From the NCBI GenBank assembly GCA_963576735.1, contig OY755175.1, forward strand, positions 1,814,401-1,878,400: a stretch of DNA of 64,000 bases, written 5' to 3'. This DNA is from Bedellia somnulentella. Its lineage: Eukaryota > Arthropoda > Insecta > Lepidoptera > Bedelliidae. Below are positions 1-11,320 of this stretch, piece by piece. Both the position numbers and the translations under genes were made by a program. The notes below the pieces were generated by a model. The model had not been told where the DNA came from. It made no database searches and saw only the letters and a program-made list of their open reading frames with translations. The stretch's first letter is position 1. The number at the start of each line of letters is the position of its first letter.

Positions 1-402
1 AAAATTTCACGCTAAACATCATTTGTCAGAACACTTGTACCATGTAGCGGAGCGACATTCACAAACAAACAATATTCATACAAAAGCATGTATGAATAAT
101 ACATGCTGTGTTTGTACAGGACAAAAGATATCCACTTTTACGTAAGCCACCCCCTCTTTCCCCCTACGAGCGAAGGTGTGGGAGGGTGCTGTCGAGTCGC
201 CAAAAAGAAAATTCTGTTTCTCTCTTTTTCTTTTTTGCTTCCTAGCATTGTTAGGGATTGGCAACTTTTTCACTGTTATTCAAAATGGTGCGTTATATTT
301 TAAGTGTGTTTAGATTTTTAAGGGTATACATCATACTCGTAGATGCAGTTACAGCTAGGAATCGAGCTGTAGTGATATTGACTGGAAGTCTTATATTTTA
401 AC
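1..402. other. Non-coding, intron 1 of the Sox gene
   Basis: No gene seen. A pyrimidine-rich patch (CCACCCCCTCTTTCCCCCTA near 149-170, and a CTTTTT-rich stretch at 217-240) stands out from the AT-rich surroundings. Confidence 0.6.
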
Positions 403-663
403 AACCGTGATAGGTCTGAGATCCCCTCATATGCAGAGATGGGTGGAGAGGAAGTGGATTCAAATCCTGAGTCGGTCCTATACCAATGTGTTTTTTCCAA
501 ATGTCCTATGTACAGATGATTTATCATGATTGTAAACGGTGAGAAAAAACATCGTCCAACCCACATGGAATTGGTCATGTGACAGTGTTTTCGTACATAA
601 CGACGATTAGTACATCTCTCTCCTCTTTGGGGCTATAAGGCGTGAATATTTGAGTTTTAGTTT
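403..663 (+). mobile_element. Family C tRNA-headed SINE, diverged
   Basis: AACCGTGATAGGTCTGAG start, TTCAAATCCTGAGTCGG B-box region, GGTGAGAAAAAACATCG, GGTCATGTGACAGTG and GGCGTGAATATTTGAG end. Confidence 0.75.
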
Positions 664-1901
664 AAATTCTTATATTTTCTTAAAAAAATGGGAGAACTTT
701 TTTTCGTAGTTAATGGTTTATTGATATCTGTTTTATGCATATGCTTTGTTAACTGTACCCATCGTTTGTATTTACTTGTTCATACATTAATATCATATTC
801 ATTATATGAATGTTTTTTGGTCAACTTGTAACAGATCAAAAACTCAAAACCAAAATTTGCGGTTTACTACTATTTTTACGAACGCAATTTTCTCGACGAT
901 CGTCCATTTTACAATCCCGCCAAAACCCATCCTTAGTAACTTTATTGACATAGAAAAATAGGGAAAAACGAGTTTTAACGTTTCCGCCGTCACCAACAGA
1001 ATAGAATCCATGTTTTTTATTCTTTTCTTATTTCCAACGGTCGTGTCTACCGAATTCGGTATTTAAAAATTGGAGGGAAAATACAAGAAGGTTCGTTCTG
1101 TAATTAAAACTTGGTGCTTTTGGTGTGCACTGGTTTAATGGTCTTGTTTTGTAATTGTTTGATAAACCAATTCATATTTTTTTGTAAAATTAGTTTTACA
1201 TTGTTCTAATGATGAATTATAAAATAATAACAGATACGAAAATAACTCACAACTTTACACCTTCCCCAAAATAAGTGCCTTAACATATATCTACGGAAAG
1301 GAGAGGGTCACTGCTATTCTGTGTAACAAAGCACATGGCATAATAATAATGTTTAAAAAGTATTATATAAAGATTTTGTATTAGATAAAGCAGATGCAGA
1401 AATAGAAAAGAGAATTATTATAGTTAAAATGCTGCAGCCAAAAATAAGTTAGGTTATATCAAAATCATATCTAAAAATACACTTTAATATACTCCATTAT
1501 AGACATTAGTAATAAACATAAATATAACAGGTGCATATTCAAAGAAAACAAACTTAATTAAAGCGACAATTTAAGTGTAATTATTCAACATAGCTTGTTA
1601 TCCAATCAGAACCAGTCATTTGCAGCTAATAAGTTTTCATTCTAATTAGAAAATAAACATGTGTAGTGTACAGTTATACACTTCACATGTTTTGCAAATA
1701 ATTATAATTGAAAACTATATCGATCGAAATTCTATAACATTGTACACGCTATTCGGATTATTAAATAATTTTACTCAAATAATTGTACTCAAGACATTAG
1801 TTCATACTGCGGTAGACAGAGATCGATCACCATTTAGAAACCATCATTGCAAACATCTCGAGTTTCGTCTAAATTCTTTATTTCTATACACCCTCTCTTG
1901 T
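664..1901. other. Non-coding, no repeat family recognised
   Basis: AT-rich sequence of Sox intron 1. Nothing supported. Confidence 0.6.
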
Positions 1902-1924
1902 TATATATATATATATATATATAT
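1902..1924. repeat. (TA)n microsatellite
   Basis: Eleven to twelve TA units directly before a family A element, probably its insertion site. Confidence 0.9.
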
Positions 1925-2178
1925 GCTGTGTAGTGTCCGCTTAGAATAGCACTACCCCATTTCTTCCGGTGGGTGTACGTAAGAGGCGACTAACGGTATT
2001 GGGGCGTTTAAGGGACTTTTGGGCGATGAGGTTGGAGACCCATCACTTTATTTATTTAACTACCTTTATATTTACCATCTTTTCCCCACGCAACTTCCAA
2101 AAGTGGCTGAGGGATTTCTAATTCCTTAGCTATCTGGCTACCCCTTCTAGGGATATATAGCCGTGAGTATATGTAATG
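1925..2178 (+). mobile_element. Family A SINE-like element, full length
   Basis: It starts GCTGTGTAGTGTCCGCTTAG and passes through GCGACTAACGGTATTGGGGC, a GGTTGGAGACCC block resembling a Pol III B box, and CTGGCTACCCCTTCTAGGGA. It ends CCGTGAGTATATGTA. The Pol III origin is only suggested; no clear A box is seen. Confidence 0.85.
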
Positions 2179-2341
2179 TAAAAGAGAACTACGAAGAAGA
2201 ATATAAAAAAGTGTTGGTTGTGCGCTACTGCTGTCTCTTCTACGCGTATGCACCTGCCGACGGTGGATGAGAGAGAGATGCAGTAGTTGCCGAACGTTGA
2301 ACTATTTCTTGCGTGCATCCTGCATTCTTAGCTTGTAAGAT

Positions 2342-2541
2342 ATACATATACTCAGGGCTGTAAATCACAAAAGGGGTGGCCAGAATCAAATAATTATACA
2401 GACACCTTTACTAGTTGAGTGGGGAAAAGGTTGTAAATTAAAGGTTCTCTAAACGTACCGCTCAACAATCACTTAGAAGAGGCGTTTCTGCTAATACCTG
2501 AAGTCACATCTTGCAAGACGCCGGAAAGAAGTGGGTACACA
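2342..2541 (-). mobile_element. Family A element, degenerate
   Basis: The reverse strand shows the tail CATATACTCAGGGCTGTAAA, GAGTGGGGAAAAGG and a decayed 5' half. Many substitutions; an old copy. Confidence 0.6.
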
Positions 2542-3355
2542 GCATTATTACATACAATCATACACAATTTTACCATCTAATTTATGATTTTACAACATTT
2601 GTAGATCTACTTTGTCTTCCTCACTAGTAGTAATGAATTAAATTGGTTGAATATTGGATATAATATGGTATCATAACCCCAACTTATATATCACAATACA
2701 GTCCGTTACAAAAACCACCATATTTCCATTATTACATAATGCATTGTATCGATGACTAGTACCAATTTACAGCAATTCTCTACGCTAACCATATCTACCT
2801 AATGCATTCACAATAAAAACTCAACCGTCCGTATAATACAAATAAGTACTATTTTACCTTAAAATGTTTATAAACTTACAAAGGGCATGTATCATACCTT
2901 TTTACGTATTTTTTTGTTCTAACCTTTTTTGTGACACCACCGTAATTAAGCTACTGGCAACTTACAATATTCAAGTTCCATTGGTTGTAAATCGACGAAG
3001 CATGAAGGTATACTTAAATGTAGACCCGTAACCAATCACAGAATGCCCGGTGAGTCAAAATGGACTTTTTTGATTGAATGAAAAATTACAGCGTTTTTGT
3101 TCAGAAATGAAAAGTCGAATGGGTCCGATATAAATAAGTGTGCTTTGTGAACGGATTCTATTAAGAATTGTAATCGTTTGAAATTTCTTGATGGTGACGC
3201 TTCTATTTTCTTTGTTCACTTTTAGTTCAGCGCGAGTTTGTGTTAAATTCTTTTGTATTTTACTTGTTTTTGGTTTTATCAAATCCAATTATTGAATCTT
3301 AGAAAACCAACTATTGAATATTATCGAAAAATGTTGTTCATTTTTTATAGAAATA

Positions 3356-3597
3356 AATAAATAAATACGGACATATTATACACAGATCAAGTCAGCCCCA
3401 AATTAAGTATAACTTGTATTATGGGATACAAACTCAATGATATTTTTAATATTATATGTTATACATTTAAATAATATCCAAGACTAAGAAACTATCATTT
3501 ATGCTCATCACATAAATGTTGCCCTTAGCGGGAATCGAACCCGCAACCTCCAGACCGAGAAGCTAGTCACCTATCCACTCGGCCACATTTGTCGTCA
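3356..3597 (-). mobile_element. Family D tRNA-headed SINE
   Basis: Read on the minus strand, the head GACGACAAATGTGGCCGAGT with B box GGGTTCGATTCCC makes a tRNA-like domain (3526-3597). It is followed by CAACATTTATGTGATGAGCA and a body ending near CGGACATATTATACACAGAT before a TAAATAAATA tail. AGAAATA on both sides may be a short target duplication. It is not a working tRNA gene, because the D/anticodon region is long and mismatched. Confidence 0.82.
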
Positions 3598-3765
3598 AGA
3601 AATATTCATATTCGTTTATTGCTTCATGTGGTATACATAATATTTGTAGATTTTGTTTCGTGTTTCTCATTGGGTAAGTATCTTTTCCATTTCATCACAA
3701 AGCATCATCAAACATAACACGAAGGTCGATTGACTAGGTTTAATTTAATACACGTTATACTAAAT

Positions 3766-4178
3766 GCGACAAAGACAAGACAAGAAAAAGCGACATGATA
3801 GTCCAGTGGATGGAACACCCGCCCGAAAACAGAAGGGCGTGAGTTCCAATCCTGGGTCGGGCCTACACCAATTTGTCTTTTCTAAAGACAAATTGGTGTA
3901 GGCCCGACCCAGTGTGGTTAATTTATCATAGTTGTTAACGGTGAGGGAAAACATCGTGAGGAAACCCACATGGCTGAGTTGTACTTGGTCATGTGACAGT
4001 GCATTCGTACAAAACGGCGATAGGCCTGCCCCCTATCACGTGAGTACACTGTCTAAGCAAAACGTGGGTACCTTTTCTGGACACTAGATGGCGCTGCCAT
4101 GTGAGTTCAGAAGTATTGGTACCTCTGCCAACCCCTTCGGGGATAAAAGGCGTGAACGTTTATGTTATGTTATGATAT
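3766..4178 (+). mobile_element. Family C SINE, GGGCG-head subfamily, with target duplication
   Basis: tRNA-like head: ATAGTCCAGTGGATGGAAC (A-box region) and AGTTCCAATCC (B-box region). The body runs to GGCGTGAACGTTTATGTTAT. GTTATACTAAAT repeats at 3754-3765 and 4179-4190. It contains a perfect 29-bp palindrome (3852-3912) not found in other copies. The head begins at 3791, after an extra ~25-bp A-rich 5' stretch. Confidence 0.92.
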
Positions 4179-4850
4179 GTTATACTAAATCAGTGCACAG
4201 CATTCTGAAGCTCTGGCTGCACCATCTTGGTATTTAAAGCCCTGAGTTTTTATCAGCATGAGAGTACGGCAGTACTCATTCTGTTCATCATTGCTGTCAT
4301 GTGATATCTAGATGTTTTTATTTAATTCAAATTTATTATTAAGACCATTTACCAAATACCTCAAAATCGCGACTGACCAATTTGAAAGTTTAGGAAAAGA
4401 ACTTTTGAAGTAGTTAAATATTTGGGGGCGATTCGAAATGAACATTCAAAAACAAAGTTATGACTAATAAGATATTTTTATCGATAGCAATACTCGTTCA
4501 AAATCTTAACCTCATACCACTTGTCCTGGCTGGCTAGCCTATAAATAATGTTTAATTGCTCTTGTTGAAACAAATCGTTCTAAAAAAGCTAAATTGTATA
4601 GAAAAGTAAAAAGTTTAATGTAAATTTTTCGTGTCACGTGAGTTAAAGTCGCTCGATTTCCAAAACGTGACGTTTGTTTCTAAGTTCGGGTTTACTAGGT
4701 TTCCTCTTATCTTAAACTTACTCTGGCTAACTTCAACCTTGAAAACTTGAAATATCACGAGTACCGGAAATAACTTTACGAAACGTACAACTAGGGAAGA
4801 AGTCTTACTAAATAGTATAAAAAACTTCAAATATAATATTGCTTAAATGT

Positions 4851-5105
4851 ACATACATACATACATACATATTCTCACGGCTATAAATCCCTAGAAGGGG
4901 TAGCCAGAGCTAAGGAATTCGAAAATACCTGAGCCACGTTTGGAAAGTTGAGTAGGGAAAAGATGGTTAAATAAAGGTTGTTGGTGATGGGTCTCCTACC
5001 GCATCGCCCAAAAATCCCTTAAAAGCCCCCATAACGTTAGTCGCCTTTTACGAACACCCACCGGAAGGAATGGGGTAGTGCTATTCTAAGCCGACACTAC
5101 ACAGC
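4851..5105 (-). mobile_element. Family A element, full length
   Basis: The tail is (ACAT)n, then ATTCTCACGGCTATAAATCC, and the element closes with CCGACACTACACAGC at the 5' end. All internal blocks are present. Confidence 0.88.
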
Positions 5106-6095
5106 ATAAAACTTTAATGCCTAAATGTAACTAGACATATAATATTGAATTATAATGTTTTAACCATTTTTGGAAGTTGAGACGAATAATAATTTATTCT
5201 TGGTTTTCCTGATTAGCACCAATACTTAAAACGACTCGTGAAAGTGAGAAAAGTGATGTGATATTTCTATGCAAAACTCGCTGCTACAAGCCTTCTTTGA
5301 ACATCCGCAGGCTAGAAATTAAGAACCATTAAATAATTATAAAAAGAGCTTGTTTACAGAATGAAAACTTTAATTAGTGTAATGAATAACGTTTGTCGTA
5401 GAATTAATAAGCAGCTTTAGGGAACAAATCAACAATTCCCTTTTACTTTACCAACCTACTTGTTATTTACGATGACAATGTAAGAAAATAATGGTATATT
5501 TTTTGTTTTCATTTCCTTTGGCCCCTCCCTATTGTGAAAGGAGGTCGTAAAGCCTGCATGCCAGTGATAAGCGCCCCTGTTACGTTCTATGGGGATGTGT
5601 ATTTTACATATTTGTCTTGTGTAGGGACTAACTCTTATGTCTATGTAATAGGTATAATCTTAGGCACTTGTGCAAATACCTAAATTTAATAAAAAAAATA
5701 TCTTCTGCCTTAGGCTTATCAAGTGGCTTAGGAAATACTCTTGAAACTTGGTACCTTTATTGATTTAGGCTTTCATAAACAAAGTGATGAGCGGGATAGG
5801 TAGGTATTCTATGATACGATTCTGAAAATTCTTAAGTGACCATCCTCGTGTCGTCTACTGTATAATACATATATAATAATAGCTTATTTGTACAGTCGGT
5901 ACAAAAGCCTTTGTTTTTCTGATCATTTACGTCAATATTTCTACGGTTAATGGTTTTGTCATATTACTTCTGTTACAATCTATTGGATACTTAATCGTGA
6001 TGAATAAGTGGGTTTATTATAGTATGTATTTGTCCGTGTGGTGAGAAGCATATTATATCATTTTATTGACTTAAGGTAGGTAGTGGCTGGTAGGT
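5106..6095. other. Non-coding, no feature recognised
   Basis: AT-rich intronic sequence with no reading frame or repeat that could be supported. Confidence 0.6.
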
Positions 6096-6196
6096 ATCTT
6101 TTCCCCACGCAACTTCCAAAGGTGGCTGAGGAATGTCTCATTCCCAAGCTCTGGCTACCCCTTCAAGGGATTTATAGCCGTGAGTATATGTATGTA
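6096..6196 (+). mobile_element. Family A element, 5'-truncated
   Basis: Only the 3' 100 bp: TCTTTTCCCCACGCAACTTC to CCGTGAGTATATGTATGTA. Confidence 0.85.
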
Positions 6197-6302
6197 CTGG
6201 CGATTAAGTAAGTTTCAGTTTGTGTGGCAGTCTATATGTACATTACACCTATTTAAAATTTATTACAAATTTTGTAACATTTATTAAATTATGACGACAT
6301 AA

Positions 6303-6345
6303 ATGGCCTAGTAGATAGGTGATTAGCTTTTGGATCCGGAGTATA
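6303..6345 (+). mobile_element. Family D SINE head, degenerate
   Basis: ATGGCCTAGTAGATAGGTGA then TTAGCTTTTGGATCCGGAG; the B box is lost. Confidence 0.5.
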
Positions 6346-6647
6346 GTACACCACTCACTATTAGTTTCTTGGCTGCCATATTTTTATCGATTTAATTGCA
6401 AACCTTGGTCGTTGCTTTTTACGTAATAATTTGGAAATGTTGGAATTTAAATTAGTTTGCCAACAACCATTTTTTTTTTATTTTTGGGTTTAATATATTC
6501 ATTTGTCGGTAATCACGGAACGAAGTCTTACTGTTAGATACTCTCAGAGTTGTACAGAGAAAAGCTATTTTTCCAACTGTTTTTTATTACATACGATAAA
6601 TATTTAAGTCAGATTATAAAAAAAAAGTTTTAATTATAGAAGTAGAA

Positions 6648-6896
6648 GCCGTGTAGTGTCGGCTTTGAATAGCACTACCCCATTTCTACCGATGGGTGTA
6701 CGTAAGAGGCGACTAACGGTATTGGGACTTTAAAGGGATTTTTGGGCGATGCGGTTGGTGACCCATCACCAACAACCTTTACTTTACCATTTTTCCTTAC
6801 TCAATTTTCCAAAAGTGGCTGAAATATTTCTAATTCCTTAGCTCTGGCTACCCCTTCTAGGGATATGAAGCCGTGAGTATATGTATGTATGTATGT
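6648..6896 (+). mobile_element. Family A element, full length
   Basis: GCCGTGTAGTGTCGGCTTTG through GATGCGGTTGGTGACCCATC to the tail (TATG)n. Confidence 0.88.
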
Positions 6897-7410
6897 AATT
6901 AAAGAAGTATGTATGAATGTTCAAAAACTTTATATACCATTATTCCATCATTAAGTTAATTGGAAATGCGAACCTTTAATATTCCAGCTCATTGCCTTTA
7001 AAGCTGTGTATCTATTGGTATGTGCAGTTCGTAGTAGCTTGCAGTTCCTAATAAAACTAGGTTTTTTCAACTCTTCATTCCGATTCAGTAACGACTGAAA
7101 AATGAAGGCTTAAAAGGATCCAAATTCCAGTGAAAAATATTGTTAATCGGCTTCTCGTTTTCATACATAAATTATCAGTTTTATCTAGTATTGTAGTATC
7201 ACTTATATTTTTATCTTAGTTATAATAATAGTATCTTACATTTCATTCAAATTAATTTACTGTTTTATAGTTATTTACAAATTGCTAAAGTATTTTCATG
7301 TCGTAATACAGTTTCGTTTAAAATGTATCTGGTAGTCTTTTTGCTTACAACTAACTACTTTATAATAATTATCAATAAATTTCTTTACGTGTTTTGAATG
7401 TAGTCGTATG

Positions 7411-7456
7411 ACATACATACATACATACATATACTCACGGCTATAAATCCCTAGAA
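7411..7456 (-). mobile_element. Family A element, extreme 3' end
   Basis: (CATA)n tail plus TACTCACGGCTATAAATCCC; broken just after the hairpin block. Confidence 0.8.
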
Positions 7457-10400
7457 GAATCAAAAATCCAATTAAAAGGTGGCACGTAAGTAAGATAAGT
7501 ACTGCAAATATTTGCACATGTTATCATACATTTTTTATAATGAAAATTATTAAATCGGTAACAAACAATTAAAATTTAAATACAGCGGCAGCGGCGACCG
7601 ACTTGAAACAAAATAAAATAACATGTCGTGATAAAAAGGCATTCTTATTTAGAACAAAGCACACAATCTAGTCGTAAACAAGTCCTCGTAACTGGCAACA
7701 AACAGTGCTGCAGAAACAGAAAGAGAAAACGTAAAAAAAGGAATCGCTCAAAAAGAAAAAGGAGGGAGAAAAAAAACAATAACACATATGACGTACACAT
7801 ACATTGCGGGCCATTCAACGCACACAAAGAGCCTTCCTTCCCTGTGTTGTATTAAAACAGGCATTGTACTCGGAATCGGACGAAAATACTCTTCATTACG
7901 CTGAAAGCTTGTGTGCGACAAAAGCTTGTAGGGGCGGGGTACGGGGAGCACAAAGACTCAAAGAAAGTACCTACCCACCACCCTTTCGTAAAATTGAAAT
8001 GGAAAAGTATTTGGGTCATGATTTCATTAAACGTTGATAGAATATTTTCGGATTACCAAATTACACGGGCAGTTATATTGTACTTTGTCGTGAGGCTATG
8101 GAGGCATTGTGGAGTGTCTGTTTGAGTAGGAACCGTTGTTTATACGACGTGTATGAATACATGAATACTGGGCCGAGAATTTCTTGTGTAAATACAATGA
8201 ATTGTAACAATTATATTTGAGAAAGGTTATCAACCAACCGTGAATGGTAGCTCATTCGTACTATGTTTAATAATGTTACAAAGGTGCGTAGATAGAAAAA
8301 ATATGCTAGTTAGATGTGAATATTTAGTGATTATGACAAAAACATAGATATATAATACTTCTAAAACTTTAAAGCGGTTTTATTCCTTACATTGTGAAAA
8401 GGAAATGGAAAATTCAGTTCATAGAATTTGAAAATATTAAACAAGCCTTTAGCCAGTTTCCAAGTTTTACGCTTTACAAGTTCATATCATAACACATGTT
8501 AACATTCGTGGTTATTTCTGACTCTAAAATCTGGACTTAAACCATAGAATAAAGAATACCGATAGGGTGAGAATAGAGGATAAGTTTGTGAGTCAAACAT
8601 TCTTATGAGAATTACTGGGCTTAGTATATTTCAGTCGTAAACATATCTCAGCCAGGACCATTTTGTAATAAAAAGATAGATATAATTAAAATAATCAGAT
8701 TTATTATAAGGAAAAATAAAATATTCAAACAGATTTCAATATTTTGGATAATTTTAAATATATTTAAAAAAATAATTTACAAAGTTTAAACACAACTCCT
8801 GTACAGTATACCTGACTATTTATTTATTTGAAGAAAGAGGTAGTGTTCCAAAGTGTACAAAAAGTTTGTATTAAACTCTTGATTAAAACATAGACGGGCT
8901 TTTTCAATAGAACTTAATTAAGCATTATAGATTATTTTATTAAGTAATGTTTTTTTTAAAAAAAAACGATTTAACGGAAAAAGGGAAGATAATATTATAG
9001 AAAAATAAAGCTGTATAGATATAAAAATAATAAACGTGCCTGAATTATAAAAAGTTGCGACTACAGGATAAATTATATAAGCGTTTTCATTTATCACAAT
9101 TAAAAGGGAGCAAATGTACAAAACACATCAAAAAAACATTGTATCTGTATTTTATATGATGTAAGTGCGTTGAGAATTACATACTTAAGATTTACAGCTC
9201 TAGCCTTCAAAATGTTTTTTTGAATATTAGTGGAAAATTAGATTTATGATCATCGCAAAGCAGGATAGGGCTATGTATGACAGTGCCTAGATTTTTAATC
9301 TTTGAATATGCTTATCTCGTCATGATTGTTGTTTCTTATGTGTCATTCTATGAGTTTACGTAACAAACCCAAAAAAATCTCATTATTAAAAAAATAAAAA
9401 ATGTTTGATATATTTGAAACCATTTAAAGCCAAATAGTTCAACACTGCCACACTAAAAACTGCCCCAACAACGAATCAATTCGCCCGTCTGCAATCAATC
9501 GATTCTTTGTCCAGTGTTGCCTCATTGTTCTACCCATAATGAGTAACAGCGAGATGTAGGAAATAATTTTCATTTGACTGGCACACCGGGACGGCACGTG
9601 ACCTGCTACACGATTGATTGTAACTACATTTCTAATTAAATGGCTTGTTGGATTGTTTGTCGCGTTAATAATATATGTTAATTTGTGAGTAGTTGTCGTT
9701 GATTTTGTTATTTATTGATAATTAATGATATGTTATATTGAAGTTTAAGTTTGTTTTATTAATGTTGAAGTTTAATTTTATGTAGTATATAGTACAACGA
9801 CGCCAGTAAGTGGTGCGTGAGTGTCCCTCACGAATATAAGCCATTTGGTGGCGAAACGGAGTTCGCCGGGTTGGCTGGTTATTTATAATAATGCGTAGCC
9901 AATTCGTACTTATCCGGATTTTCACTATATAGATTGCCGTGGATAAGTTTAAAATTATATTTTGCTACATTCAGTCTATTCAAGTTTATAAATTGGTTAC
10001 ACCGAGATACTATTTGATATTTATCTTGCTAAAGCTAGACAAATACTTATTGAAAGATAAAAATCAACAAACAAAATTAAGAACGTTAACTAAAAAAACC
10101 TTGATACACCCACACAAAGCCTATTCGACTCCACCTCCATTATTTCCATCAACGCAATGATCTGTATCACCTGAGCTCACAAAAGAGCAAAATACAACAA
10201 CAGTACCGAATAAACGAAGAAAAACTTTTCTTATACACTCCGCAATGAAAAGCGCAAATTCGTCATTAGGCACCGTTTGCTGCCTTTGTTGGGAGTCCCT
10301 TCTGCGCAGACGTATAGTCTTTGAGACGGGAAAACCCGAATATTCCTTCAGTAGGCAACATTGTTTTCACATTGTGTAGATGGGCTGAATTGTCTTGTCT

Positions 10401-10939
10401 GTCATATGAATGGACGGCACCCCTCCACGGTTGCTATCTATCATGAAAGCCTTCTATAAATGCTTGGAGACAAAGGGTTGGTCTTTTCAATCGACTAGGA
10501 GGCAGGTTGTTGGGCCTCAGTGATATTGTGTATCGATTGGAGCTATTGTTTTTGAAATAAACGCCGCTGTTAGCAAATTACGATTTTGGTCTGTTTTGTT
10601 CTTCGCTGTTTTGTTTTATGGCCGTGGTTTCCTGGAGTTTTAATTATTATTTTCACTTTAAAAGCTAGATGTTTTGTTTTTTAAGTGTTTATTAGCAAAT
10701 ATGAAATTGATGATGTGTATTAATTGATAATTGCAAGCATTGGGGTAAAAGAGGACTAATCATGACGATGTTTCAACTAAGGCTACCACTTAATCATATT
10801 TTTGGAAAATTTCAATATTTTTTTTGCTAAATATTCTTTTCTCTATCTCATAGCTTAAATAAAACCCTTCTTAATTAAGTTTTACTTTTATTTCACGTAA
10901 TTTTGTGAAAATTATAAACAATAAAAATCAATGTAAGGG
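7457..10939. other. Non-coding 3' portion of intron 1, repeat-poor
   Basis: This 3.5-kb stretch is almost free of the window's repeats. It contains a purine-rich block (7686-7775), a moderately GC-rich block near 9780-9900 that looks like a decayed coding remnant on the minus strand, and a motif-rich block at 10245-10560 with several SOX-like sites. No HMG-box exon was found here. Confidence 0.6.
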
Positions 10940-11042
10940 AAGCAAGAGAGGTTTGTCAAGATCGTACTAAGTGGCGATCGATAGTCTCTGCCTACCCCAA
11001 TGGGAATAATGGGCGTGAGTATAAGTAAGTAAGTAAGTAAGT
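10940..11042 (+). mobile_element. Family B LINE 3' end
   Basis: GCAAGAGAGGTTTGTCAAGA through CTGCCTACCCCAATGGGAAT to a (GTAA)n tail. It lies ~80 bp upstream of a Sox exon. Confidence 0.85.
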
Positions 11043-11125
11043 AATAAAAATCATTAGTGTTAACGCTAAAAAATGTATAAAGTAACAACGTAGCAATATT
11101 TCATATACATTTCTTTCTTCCTCAG

Positions 11126-11320
11126 GAGCCGAATGGAAACTATTAACCGAAGACGAGAAGAGACCGTTCATAGACGAGGCGAAGCGTCTCCGGGCGATGC
11201 ACATGAAGGAGCACCCCGACTACAAGTACAGACCGCGAAGAAAACCAAAAACTCTCAGGAAAGAGGGATATCCGTACTCTATACCATACCCTAGTGTTCC
11301 TATGGATGCTTTACGAGCTG
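11126..11320 (+). CDS. Sox21b: Sox21b-like exon with C-terminal half of the HMG box
   Basis: The acceptor is ttcctcag at 11118-11125 and the donor GTGAGT at 11321-11326. The exon starts in phase 1: its first two bases finish a Gly codon begun in an upstream exon. It ends with the first base of another Gly codon. It encodes [15 protein letters not shown], then the helix [15 protein letters not shown] and the basic tail [10 protein letters not shown], then a SoxB2-type extension with [18 protein letters not shown]. The intron therefore splits the HMG box just before the GAEWK motif. A family B LINE 3' end lies only about 80 bp upstream of the acceptor. Confidence 0.95.

Noticed and set aside
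3526..3597. Minus-strand tRNA gene
   Set aside because: The head is followed by a SINE body shared with other copies and does not fold into a full cloverleaf.
7580..8130. Possible upstream Sox exon in a GC-richer patch
   Set aside because: No HMG-box residues in any frame, and no donor in the phase needed for the next exon.
9780..9900. Coding-like minus-strand peptide near a GC-richer patch
   Set aside because: Short and isolated, with no recognised family; noted only as a possible decayed element.
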